From positions 186,001 to 250,000 of the forward strand of contig NZ_BSSE01000003.1 of assembly GCF_030268965.1 (NCBI RefSeq): 64,000 nucleotides of DNA, written 5' to 3'. Made by a program: the position numbers and the translations under genes. The notes below the pieces were generated by a model, which saw only the letters and a program-made list of their open reading frames with translations, was not told the origin of the DNA and searched no databases. Of the stretch, positions 54,599-62,507 are shown one piece after another; within the stretch, counting starts at the first letter, position 1; every line of letters starts with the position of its first letter. Source of the DNA: Microtetraspora sp. NBRC 16547. GTDB taxonomy: Bacteria; Actinomycetota; Actinomycetes; Streptosporangiales; Streptosporangiaceae.

Positions 54599-55210
54599 GT
54601 GCCGGAGATTCCCGAAGAGGAGAGCCGTCTGCCCCCCGGGCAGTACATCCCGCGCGGCCGGCCCGTCCTCCACTACGGCCGGGTTCCGGCGTTCCGTCCC
54701 CAGAGCTGGCGGTTCCAGGTGTTCGGCGCGACCGCCTCGGGCGACGCGTACATGTTCGGGTGGGAGGAGTTCGCCGCGCTGCCCAGGACTGCGATGATCG
54801 CCGACTTCCACTGCGTCACCAAGTTCTCCATCATGGGCAACGAGTGGTCGGGCATCGCGGCGAGGACGCTGATGGAGCGCGTTCCGCCGGCCCCGGACGT
54901 GCAGCATGTCATGATCTGGGCCGAGTACGGCTACAGCGCGAACATCCGCATGAGCGACTTCGACCGCGACACCACGCTGTTCGCCACCGAGCTGGACGAA
55001 AAGCCGCTCACCCCGGAGCGCGGGTTCCCCGTACGCATCGTGGTCCCGCACCTGTACGCCTGGAAGAGCGTGAAATGGGTGCGCGGAGTGGAATACCTGA
55101 CGGAGGACAGGCGCGGTTTCTGGGAGGATCGCGGCTACCACAACACCGCCGATCCCTGGCGGGAACAGCGGTACTCCTACCAGGAGGAGCCGGGCGAGGG
55201 CCCTCCCTGA
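54599..55210 (+). CDS. Sulfite oxidase-like molybdopterin oxidoreductase
   Basis: 203 residues from GTG 54599 (AGGATGG nine bases upstream). It contains the oxidoreductase molybdopterin-binding fold with the Mo-ligating Cys in MIADFHCVTKFSIMGNEW, and PHLYAWKSVKWVRGVEYL near the C-terminus. It lacks the dimerisation domain of true sulfite oxidase and has no Tat signal, so it is a cytoplasmic, short form. Physiological substrate unknown. It runs divergently from the aro leader. Confidence 0.88.
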   Translation: MPEIPEEESRLPPGQYIPRGRPVLHYGRVPAFRPQSWRFQVFGATASGDAYMFGWEEFAALPRTAMIADFHCVTKFSIMGNEWSGIAARTLMERVPPAPDVQHVMIWAEYGYSANIRMSDFDRDTTLFATELDEKPLTPERGFPVRIVVPHLYAWKSVKWVRGVEYLTEDRRGFWEDRGYHNTADPWREQRYSYQEEPGEGPP

Positions 55211-55339
55211 CGGTTCGAGTCGGGGTTCGCTCCGCGTTCGACTCCTCTCCACGGTCCGACTTCTCTGTGTGTCCGTGCGGGCACTCTTCGTCGCCGAATC
55301 CCTTGCGGGTCCGGCGGGCGAGGCGGCACGGTGGTGGGC

Positions 55340-56095
55340 ATGCTGCGTGTTATGGCCGTCGACGACGAGGCGTCCGCCTTGTCCGAGCTCGTCTATCTGC
55401 TGCGCCAGAACGAGCGGATCGAGCACGTCACCACCGCCCAGGACGGGCTGGCCGCGCTCCACACGATCGTGGCGATGATGGGTGCGGGTGAGCGCCTCGA
55501 CGGCGCCTTCCTGGACATCCGGCTGCCCGGCCTGGACGGATTCGAGCTGGCCAGAGTGATCGCCGGATTCCCGGCCCGTCCCCGGCTGGTCTTCGTCACC
55601 GCCCACGACTGCGCGGTCCGGGCGTTCGAGCTGGAGGCCGTCGACTACGTCCTCAAGCCCGTACGCCCCGACCGGCTGGCGGAAGCCGTACGGCGGCTCT
55701 CCTCGGCGGTCGCGGCTGCGACGGTCGAGGAGAAGGACACCGACGTCATCCCGGTCGAGCTGGGTGGCCGCACCAAGTTCGTCCAGCGGCAGGCCGTCTG
55801 GTACGCCGAGGCCCACGGCGACTACGTCCGCCTGCACACGGTGGACGGGACCTACCTCGTCCGGATGCCCCTCGCCGCGCTCGAACGCCGCTGGGGCGGT
55901 TCGGGGTTCGTCCGGGCGCACCGCAGCACCCTCGTCAACGCGCGGCATGTCAGCGAGCTGCGCTTCGACGGCGGCCGGATGGTGCTCCAGGTAGGGACCG
56001 AGGTGCTGCCGGTGAGCAGGCGGCACACCCGTGAGGTTCGCGACCAGCTCGTCCGGCGCTTCCGGGTCGCCGCGCCGCCGGCCGGTGCGATGTGA
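55340..56095 (+). CDS. LytTR family response regulator
   Basis: 251 residues from ATG 55340 (GTG 55331 is possible). Receiver domain (about 3-120): VMAVDDEASALSEL acidic pocket, phospho-acceptor Asp in DGAFLDIRLPGLDG, Thr/Ala switch in FVTAHDCAVRAFELEAVDYVLKP with the conserved Lys. LytTR DNA-binding domain at about 140-235 (TKFVQRQAVWYAEAHGDYVRLHTVDGTYLVR split, and FVRAHRSTLVNARHV). No LytS-type kinase is next to it. The stop codon lies inside the 18-bp repeat that follows. Confidence 0.92.
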   Translation: MLRVMAVDDEASALSELVYLLRQNERIEHVTTAQDGLAALHTIVAMMGAGERLDGAFLDIRLPGLDGFELARVIAGFPARPRLVFVTAHDCAVRAFELEAVDYVLKPVRPDRLAEAVRRLSSAVAAATVEEKDTDVIPVELGGRTKFVQRQAVWYAEAHGDYVRLHTVDGTYLVRMPLAALERRWGGSGFVRAHRSTLVNARHVSELRFDGGRMVLQVGTEVLPVSRRHTREVRDQLVRRFRVAAPPAGAM

Positions 56096-56154
56096 CCGGC
56101 CGGTGCGATGTGACCGGGCGGTGCGATGTGACCGGGCGGTGTGATGTGACTGGG
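56083..56154. repeat. 18-bp tandem repeat, four copies
   Basis: Four consecutive 18-base units (56083, 56101, 56119, 56137), close to CGGTGCGATGTGACCGGG; the third differs little and the fourth has three changes. The first unit supplies the stop codon of the LytTR gene, so the array grew from the gene end. Confidence 0.92.
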
Positions 56155-56573
56155 GCATCCGCGACGGCCGTGACGACGGAGCGGGCTTCGACCGTTCGTC
56201 GCGTCCGATGAGCCGCCGGTCCGGGCGGGCCTGCCCGCGCGTCGCGAAACACCGACCGCTCGTCCGAACTCCGGCCGTTGGTCCGGCCGGCGGCCGTAAT
56301 CTCTCCGTCATTGCAAGGCCACGCCGCGTAGCTGACAGAAGTTCGTGACCATGCCGCGCGGATGCCAGGCGGGCCCTCACTGGGGATGGGGCCATTGGGA
56401 AATGTCCGGAAGATGGTGGTTCGCCGAGTAAGGCGACATCTGCCGGATATGACCTGTCGCGGGATCCGCGAAAGCGGTCCGGCCATCGGGGGCGCCGGAC
56501 CGCGAGCGGGCCTGCTGCCAGCCGTGCCGTCAGCCGCCGTCAGCAGCGCTGTCCCCGCGCTGTCCTCGCGCCG
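56155..56573. other. Intergenic region between converging genes
   Basis: 419 bp between the LytTR gene and endonuclease IV. No credible gene, promoter pattern or structured RNA is seen. Short reading frames are unsupported. Confidence 0.6.
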
Positions 56574-57410
56574 TCAGCCGCGCAGCTTCTTCAGGAGCGC
56601 GATGTTCTCCCGGTCCTGGTCCACCTTGCCCGGTGTCTCGATGCAGAGCGGCACTCCGGCGGTCACAGGGTGGCGCATGATCTCCGCGAACGGCTCCTCG
56701 CCGATGTGTCCCGCGCCGATGTTCTCATGGCGGTCCTTCTTCGAGCCGCACACGTCCTTCGAGTCGTTCGCGTGGATCAGCTTGAGCCGTCCGGGAGCGG
56801 TCTGGTGCAACGCGTCGAGCATCGCGCCCACCCCGCCGGGAGCGGCCAGGTCGTGCCCGGCGGCGAATGCATGGCAGGTGTCCAGGCAGACGCCCACCTT
56901 CGGGTGGTGATCCAGCGCCTCCAGGTAGGGCCCGAGGTCCTGGACGGTCGCGCAGAGCATCTGCCCCTGCCCGGCCATCGGTTCGAGCAGCAGGTCGGGG
57001 CCGCCCTCGGGGATCTCGTCCAGCAGCGGGAGCAACTGCTCGTGGATCTGGCGCATGGCGTTGTCCCGCGACTGGCTGACGGCTGAGCCGGTGTGCACCA
57101 CCACGCCGAGGGCGCCGATCGCGGCGCCGCGCCGGAGTGTGTGCCTGACCACCGCCACGGAGTTCTCCAGGGTCGCCGCGGTGGGCGAGCCGAAGTTCAC
57201 CAGGTAAGGGGCGTGCGCGAAGACCGGCAGCCCGGACTCGGCGAGTTTCGCGTCCTCGGCCGGGTCGCCGTCGTTCAGCGCCCAGGTCCGGGGGTTGGTG
57301 ACGAAGACCTGGACCATCTCGGCGTCGACATCGGCCGCGTGGCGCAGTCCGCCGGTGGCGAGACCGCCCGCGACGGAAACGTGCGCGCCGATCGCATTTC
57401 TCGAGGTCAT
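56574..57410 (-). CDS. nfo: Deoxyribonuclease IV (AP endonuclease)
   Basis: Repairs abasic sites, cutting 5' to the lesion. 278 residues. Zn-ligand motifs in order: IGAHVSVAGGL (His), FAHAPYLVNFG (His), VVVHTGSAV (His), DLLLEPMAGQG (Glu), VGVCLDTCHAFAAGHDL (Asp/His), IHANDSKDVCGSKKDRHENIGAGHIGE (Asp/His/His) and LCIETPGK (Glu): full TIM-barrel trinuclear set. Actinobacterial type; complete. Confidence 0.95.
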   Translation of the reverse strand: MTSRNAIGAHVSVAGGLATGGLRHAADVDAEMVQVFVTNPRTWALNDGDPAEDAKLAESGLPVFAHAPYLVNFGSPTAATLENSVAVVRHTLRRGAAIGALGVVVHTGSAVSQSRDNAMRQIHEQLLPLLDEIPEGGPDLLLEPMAGQGQMLCATVQDLGPYLEALDHHPKVGVCLDTCHAFAAGHDLAAPGGVGAMLDALHQTAPGRLKLIHANDSKDVCGSKKDRHENIGAGHIGEEPFAEIMRHPVTAGVPLCIETPGKVDQDRENIALLKKLRG

Positions 57411-57580
57411 GATGGCTCCAGCCTAGTGTCCGGGCCTGCTGCCCTGGCTGCTGCCCTGGCTGGTGACCGGGCTTGGTGGCCGGGCTTTGTGGCAACGTAC
57501 AAACCCCGGCCGGGACACGGCGGGACAGTTGGGCGTTCACGCTGCTAGACCCGCCCTTCGCCGCGATGTTGACTGCTGGC

Positions 57581-58066
57581 ATGCGAGAACTCAGCCAGGA
57601 GGAGCTGCGCTCCTGCTGCGCGTCCACGACCTGGATGGCCGCGGTCGCGGCGCGGCAGCCGTACGCGGACCTCACCGCGCTGGTGGCGGCGGGCGAGGCC
57701 GCGATCGCGGCGCTCGACTGGCCCGACGTGGAGGAGGCGCTCGCGGCGCATCCCCAGATCGGGGAGCGGGCCGCCGCCGATCAGGCCGCCACCGACCGCG
57801 AGGCGGCGTGGTCCCGGGCCGAGCAGTCCGGTACGGCCGGCGCGGCCCAGACCGTGCTCGACGCCATCACCAGGGGAAACGCCGTCTACGAGCAGCGGTT
57901 CGGCCACGTCTACCTGGTCCGCGCCACGGGCAGGAGCGCCGAGGAGATGCTCGGCCTGCTGCTGGCCCGGCTCGCGAATGACGAGGAGACCGAGCGGAAG
58001 ATCGTCCGTGCCGAGCTCGCCGAGATCGTCCGGCTCCGCCTGGAGACGGCGGTGACCGGCGGATGA
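57581..58066 (+). CDS. uraD: OHCU decarboxylase
   Basis: Third enzyme of urate-to-allantoin conversion, giving S-allantoin. 161 residues from ATG 57581 (ATG 57566 is possible). Helical family with HPQIGERAAAD (the substrate-binding His-Pro) and NAVYEQRFGHVYLVRATGRSAEEML, ending IVRAELAEIVRLRLE. It heads the purine/ureide cluster and overlaps uraH by ATGA. Confidence 0.93.
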   Translation: MRELSQEELRSCCASTTWMAAVAARQPYADLTALVAAGEAAIAALDWPDVEEALAAHPQIGERAAADQAATDREAAWSRAEQSGTAGAAQTVLDAITRGNAVYEQRFGHVYLVRATGRSAEEMLGLLLARLANDEETERKIVRAELAEIVRLRLETAVTGG

Positions 58067-58410
58067 GCCTCTCCACCCATGTCCTCGACACCGCCAAGGG
58101 GCTGCCCGCGGCCGGCGTGCTGGTCCGGCTCTCGCGCATGACCGTGCACGGCTTCCTCGCCGCGGCCGAGGGCCGTACGGACGGGGACGGCCGGATCCGG
58201 GAGTGGTCGCCGGTGAGCGCGGAGTGGGTCGAGGGCGTGGACCCTCGCCCGGGTACCTACCGCCTGGTCTTCCACACGGGGGAATACCTGGGGGAGGACG
58301 CATTCTTCCCCGAGGTCAGCGTCGTCTTCACGCTCCGGGAGCACGGCGGGCACTGCCACGTGCCGCTGCTGCTCAGCCCGTACGCCTACTCGACCTACCG
58401 CGGGAGCTAG
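58063..58410 (+). CDS. uraH: Hydroxyisourate hydrolase
   Basis: Second enzyme after uricase, hydrolysing 5-hydroxyisourate. 115 residues, transthyretin-like: N-terminal SLSTHVLDTAKGLPA supplies a catalytic His, an Arg lies further on, and the family C-terminal tetrapeptide YRGS is exact. No signal peptide, so cytoplasmic. It sits between uraD and uricase. Confidence 0.95.
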   Translation: MSLSTHVLDTAKGLPAAGVLVRLSRMTVHGFLAAAEGRTDGDGRIREWSPVSAEWVEGVDPRPGTYRLVFHTGEYLGEDAFFPEVSVVFTLREHGGHCHVPLLLSPYAYSTYRGS

Positions 58411-58411
58411 C

Positions 58412-59341
58412 TTGATCGTCTTGGGTCCCAACCGATACGGCAAGGCCGAGACCAGGGTGGTCAGAGTCACCCGGCATGGCGACGCCCACCACATCAAGGA
58501 TCTCAACGTCAGCACGTCACTGTCCGGCGCGATGGCCGACGTGCACCTGACCGGCGACAACTCGGCCGTGCTCACCACGGACGCGCAGAAGAACACGGTG
58601 TACGCCTTCGCCAGGAAGCACGGCATCGGGGCGATCGAGGACTTCGCCCTGCTGCTGGCCCGGCGCTTCGTGGACTCCCAGCCGTCCGTCCACCGGGCGC
58701 GGGTCGCGGTCGAGGAGTACGCCTGGGAGCGGAACGCCGGCTCCGGGCACTCGTTCCTGCGCTCCGGCAGGGAGGTGCGGACCTGCGTCGCGCACTACGA
58801 CGGGTCGGCCGCCTGGATGGTCTGCGGCCTGCGCGACCTGGTTGTGCTGAACACCACGAACTCGGAGTTCCGGGGGTTCGTGAAGGACGAGTACACGACC
58901 CTGCCGGAGACTCGCGACCGGATCCTCGCCACGGCGGTCGACGCGTCCTGGCGGCACTCCTCGGTGCGCCCCACCGGCCCGGACGGAGACCCGGGCGGGG
59001 ACTGGGACAGGGGTCCGGACGGAAACGGAGAGGCCGCCAACGACTGGGACAAGTCGTACGAGACGGTTCGCCAGGCTCTGCTCACGGCCTTCGCCGGGAC
59101 CTACAGCCTCTCCCTCCAGCAGACGCTCTACGCCATGGGCGCCCGCGTGCTCGCCGACTGCCCGGAGATCTGCGAGGTACGGCTGTCGCTGCCGAACAAA
59201 CACCACTTCCTGGTCGATCTGGCGCCCTTCGGGCTGGACAACCCGAATGAGGTCTACCTCGCGGCGGATCGGCCGTACGGGCTGATCGAGGGGACGGTCC
59301 TGCGCGACGACGCCCCTGCCGCCGGACCGGCCTGGGAGTGA
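58412..59341 (+). CDS. pucL: Urate oxidase (uricase)
   Basis: Cofactor-free oxidation of urate to 5-hydroxyisourate. 309 residues from TTG 58412, with GGGAG six bases upstream, one base after the uraH stop. T-fold tandem: LGPNRYGKAETRVVRVTR, the active-site Lys-Thr pair near NSAVLTTDAQKNTVYAFA, SFLRSGREVRTC, and the C-terminal LSLPNKHHFLVDLAPFGLDNPNEVYLA. A Gly/Asp-rich insert (about 187-212: PDGDPGGDWDRGPDGNGEA) is longer than usual. Confidence 0.94.
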   Translation: MIVLGPNRYGKAETRVVRVTRHGDAHHIKDLNVSTSLSGAMADVHLTGDNSAVLTTDAQKNTVYAFARKHGIGAIEDFALLLARRFVDSQPSVHRARVAVEEYAWERNAGSGHSFLRSGREVRTCVAHYDGSAAWMVCGLRDLVVLNTTNSEFRGFVKDEYTTLPETRDRILATAVDASWRHSSVRPTGPDGDPGGDWDRGPDGNGEAANDWDKSYETVRQALLTAFAGTYSLSLQQTLYAMGARVLADCPEICEVRLSLPNKHHFLVDLAPFGLDNPNEVYLAADRPYGLIEGTVLRDDAPAAGPAWE

Positions 59342-59346
59342 CGGCG

Positions 59347-60249
59347 ATGGACTTCCTGCGCCCCGCCACCTGGGAGGAGGCCCTGGCGATGAAGGCCGCC
59401 CGGCCGGACGCCACGCCGATCCAGGGCGGCACGGACGTGATGGTCGAGATCAACCTCGACAAGGGGCGCCCGGCGGCCCTCCTCGACCTGAACCCGGTCG
59501 CCGAGCTGGCCGGGTGGGCCTGGACGGAGGACGCCGCGCCGATGCTGCGCGTGGGGGCCGGGGTGACCTACGCGCGGCTGATCGCGGAGCTGGGCGGCCG
59601 ACTGCCGGGGCTCGCGCAGGCGTCCCGGACCGTGGGATCGCCGCAGATCAGGAACCGAGGAACGCTCGCGGGCAACCTCGGGGCGGCCTCGCCCGCCGGG
59701 GACGGCCACCCGCCGCTGCTGGCCTCCGGCGCGCTGGTTGAGGCCGTGTCGGTACGCGGTACGCGGCTCATCCCGATCGCGGAGTTCTACACCGGCGTGA
59801 AGCGCAACGCGCTGGAGGCCGACGAGCTGATCCGCGCGGTCCACGTCCCTCCGGCCACCGGTCCGCAGTACTTCGCCAAGATCGGCACGAGGAACGCGAT
59901 GGTGATCGCGGTGTGCTCCTTCGCGATCGCCCTGCGCCCGGGGGAGCGGCGCGTGGGCACCGGGATCGGCTCGGCCGCCCCCACTCCGCGCCGGGCGTAC
60001 GCGGCCGAGGAGTTCCTCGCCGAGGAGCTGGACTGGGACGGCCGTGGGCCGCTCGATCCCGCGCTCGCCCGCAGGTTCGGCGAGCTGGTCGCGGAGGCGG
60101 CGTCGCCCATCGACGACGTGCGCGGCCAGGCGGCCTACCGGCGGCACGCGCTGGGCGTCATGGCCCGCCGCGCCCTCGGCTGGGCCTGGACCGATCACAC
60201 GGCGGGGCGAGCCGGCGGAGCGAGCGAAGGGACCGGTCTCAGCCTATGA
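59347..60249 (+). CDS. Xanthine dehydrogenase-type FAD-binding subunit
   Basis: FAD subunit of a molybdenum hydroxylase. 300 residues; I choose ATG 59347 (GGGAG eight bases upstream) over GTG 59338. MDFLRPATWEEALAMK, FAD-binding PIQGGTDVMVEINL, NRGTLAGNLGAASPAGDGHPPLLA and a C-terminal CO dehydrogenase flavoprotein domain. Complete. The expected molybdopterin subunit is not in the window. Confidence 0.92.
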   Translation: MDFLRPATWEEALAMKAARPDATPIQGGTDVMVEINLDKGRPAALLDLNPVAELAGWAWTEDAAPMLRVGAGVTYARLIAELGGRLPGLAQASRTVGSPQIRNRGTLAGNLGAASPAGDGHPPLLASGALVEAVSVRGTRLIPIAEFYTGVKRNALEADELIRAVHVPPATGPQYFAKIGTRNAMVIAVCSFAIALRPGERRVGTGIGSAAPTPRRAYAAEEFLAEELDWDGRGPLDPALARRFGELVAEAASPIDDVRGQAAYRRHALGVMARRALGWAWTDHTAGRAGGASEGTGLSL

Positions 60250-60308
60250 ACACCAGAGCTCCGCGCATGAACACCAGAGCTGCCCGCATGAATACCAGTG
60301 CCGCCCGG
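60246..60308 (+). repeat. Three 21-bp repeats, each beginning with ATG
   Basis: Units at 60246, 60267 and 60288 are near-identical and each starts ATGAACACCAGAGC or a close variant. The open frame continues to 60371 (about 41 residues) and overlaps the next gene by ten bases. No SD is seen before the first ATG, so it may be repeat expansion and not a gene. Confidence 0.8.
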
Positions 60309-60361
60309 CCTGACCGCCGGGACTCGCCGATCTTCTCAGGGAGCCTGTGGATGGAGGTCCG

Positions 60362-61063
60362 ATGCGGGTGAACGTCTCCGTCAACGGTCAGGCGATGACC
60401 GCCGACGACGTCTGGGAGGGCGAGAGCCTGCTGTACGTCCTGCGCGAGCGGCTGGGCCTGCCTGGCGCGAAGAACGCGTGCGAGCAGGGCGAGTGCGGGT
60501 CGTGCACCGTCTACCTCGACGGGATCACGGTGTGCGCGTGCCTGGTGGCGGCGGGCCAGGCCGAAGGGCGGGAGGTGGTCACCGTGGAGGGCCTCCCCTC
60601 GGTGAGCATCGCCACGGCTGTCGCGGCCGGCACGGCTGTCTCGGCTGTCTCCGCGGGTGTGTCACCCGGCGTGCTCACGGGCGACACGGCGGGTGACACG
60701 GCGGGTGACACCGCGGGCGATACCGCAGGCGTTTCCATGGGCGTATCCGTGGGGGCCGAGCCGGTTTCGGGGGACGGGCTCGACGAGGTGCAGCGCTGCT
60801 TCGTCGAGGCGGGAGCCGTACAGTGCGGGTTCTGCACGCCCGGGCTCGTCGTGCAGGCGCACTCCCTGATCGCGAGAGCGTCCGGAGTGCCGCAGGATGC
60901 CGAGATCCGCGAGGCACTGGCCGGCAATCTGTGCCGGTGCACGGGTTACGAGAAGATCCTCGACGCCGTACGGCTGGCCGCCGCCCGCGCCCTCGCCGGG
61001 AACGGCGCCGCGCCGGGATCGTCGCCGCTCGTGCCGCCGGGACAGGGAGGCTCCCGTGACTGA
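60362..61063 (+). CDS. Xanthine dehydrogenase-type [2Fe-2S] subunit
   Basis: 233 residues from ATG 60362, with GGAGG six bases upstream. Plant-type ferredoxin motif CEQGECGSCTVYLDGITVCAC, then a helical domain with CGFCTPGLVVQAH and NLCRCTGYEKIL for the second cluster; all eight cysteines are present. Between them lies an extra ~50-residue loop with four GDTA units (12-bp repeats, about 60680-60730), absent from normal relatives. It overlaps the next gene by eight bases. Confidence 0.92.
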   Translation: MRVNVSVNGQAMTADDVWEGESLLYVLRERLGLPGAKNACEQGECGSCTVYLDGITVCACLVAAGQAEGREVVTVEGLPSVSIATAVAAGTAVSAVSAGVSPGVLTGDTAGDTAGDTAGDTAGVSMGVSVGAEPVSGDGLDEVQRCFVEAGAVQCGFCTPGLVVQAHSLIARASGVPQDAEIREALAGNLCRCTGYEKILDAVRLAAARALAGNGAAPGSSPLVPPGQGGSRD

Positions 61064-62432
61064 TCCGGCGCCCCGGCGCGTGGTGATCGAGAACGCCTAC
61101 GTCGTCCCGGTGGCCGGCGCCGAGATCCCGGCCGGACACGTCGTGATCGAGGGCGATCGCATCGTCGCGGTCGGCCCCGGCGCGGCGGAAGGCGCGGCGG
61201 ACGCCGTACCCGCCGACGCCGAGCGGATCGACGGGAGCGGGTGCCTGGCAACGCCCGGTCTGGTCAACACCCATCACCACCTCTACCAGTGGGCCGCGCA
61301 AGGGGTCACACCCGACGGGACGCTGTTCGATTGGCTGGTCGCGAGCTATCCGCTGTGGGCGGGCCTGGACGCCGAGGTGGTGCACGGCGCGGCGACGGCG
61401 GGGCTCGCCTGGCTGGCCGCGTCGGGATGCACCACCACGACCGACCATCACTACATCTTCCCCAAGGGACGCGGCGACCTGTTCGACGCGGAGATCGAGG
61501 CGGCATGGCGGGTCGGCGTGCGGTTCCACCCGTGCCGGGGATCGATGGACCGCGGGCGGTCCCAGGGCGGCCTGCCGCCGGACGAGATCGTGGAGGACGT
61601 CGACGAGATCCTCGCCGCCACCGAGGACGCGATCCGGAAATATCACGACCCGTCGTTCGGGTCGATGCTCCGGATCGCGGTCGCCCCCTGCTCGCCCTTC
61701 TCGGTGAGCGGCGAGTTGATGACCCGGTCCGCCGAGCTCGCCCGCTCCCACGGCGTACGGCTGCACACGCACATCGCCGAGAGCAGGGACGAGGACGAGC
61801 ACTGCGTGGCGCAGTTCGGCGTCCCTCCGGTGGAGTACCTCGACCAGCTCGGCTGGCTCGGGCCCGACGTCTGGCTGGCCCACGCCGTCCACCTGACCGA
61901 CAAGGACGTCCGGCGGTTCGCCGAGACCGGTACGGGCACGGCGCACTGCCCGTCGTCGAACGGCCGCCTCGGCTCGGGCATCGCCCGGATCTCCGACCTG
62001 CTGCGCGCCGGAGCGACGGTGGGCCTCGGCGTCGACGGCGCCGCGTCCAGCGAGATGACCACGCTGGCGGGCGAGATCAGGACGGCCATGCTCATGCAGC
62101 GCGCCCGCTACGGCCCGCGTGCCCTGACCGCCCGGCAGGCACTTGAGCTGGCCACGCTGGGCGGGGCGCGATGCCTGGGCCGTGACGCGGAGATCGGGAC
62201 GCTGGAGCCGGGCAAGCTGGCCGACGTCGCCCTCTGGCGGCTGGACGGCTTCTACGACGCGATCGACGACCCGGTGGTCGCGTTCGCCTACGGCAGGACG
62301 CCACCGCTGGCCCGGCTGCTCGTCGGCGGCCGGACCCTGGTCGAGGACGGCGAACTGCGCACGGTCTCCGGCACGGAGGCGGCCCAGGCGGGCGCGGCGG
62401 CGCACCGCCGTCTCATGAGCGCGGTCCGATGA
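61056..62432 (+). CDS. 8-oxoguanine deaminase
   Basis: Amidohydrolase that turns 8-oxoguanine into urate, which feeds the uricase in the same operon. 458 residues from GTG 61056, after GGGAGG. Metal ligands: NTHHHLYQW (HxH), HTHIAESRDEDEH (His), LAHAVHLTDKD (His), and GLGVDGAASSEM (Asp). TTTTDHHYIFPKG, typical of the 8-oxoguanine/ATZ-TRZ group, is present. Closely related guanine deaminases cannot be fully excluded by eye. Confidence 0.9.
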   Translation: MTDPAPRRVVIENAYVVPVAGAEIPAGHVVIEGDRIVAVGPGAAEGAADAVPADAERIDGSGCLATPGLVNTHHHLYQWAAQGVTPDGTLFDWLVASYPLWAGLDAEVVHGAATAGLAWLAASGCTTTTDHHYIFPKGRGDLFDAEIEAAWRVGVRFHPCRGSMDRGRSQGGLPPDEIVEDVDEILAATEDAIRKYHDPSFGSMLRIAVAPCSPFSVSGELMTRSAELARSHGVRLHTHIAESRDEDEHCVAQFGVPPVEYLDQLGWLGPDVWLAHAVHLTDKDVRRFAETGTGTAHCPSSNGRLGSGIARISDLLRAGATVGLGVDGAASSEMTTLAGEIRTAMLMQRARYGPRALTARQALELATLGGARCLGRDAEIGTLEPGKLADVALWRLDGFYDAIDDPVVAFAYGRTPPLARLLVGGRTLVEDGELRTVSGTEAAQAGAAAHRRLMSAVR

Positions 62433-62507
62433 CCCCACCCGGCGGGGCGGGGTACGGCGTTCGACGATGATGGTCGTGATCCGTTCACAGAGGCCCAGGG
62501 AGCAGTA

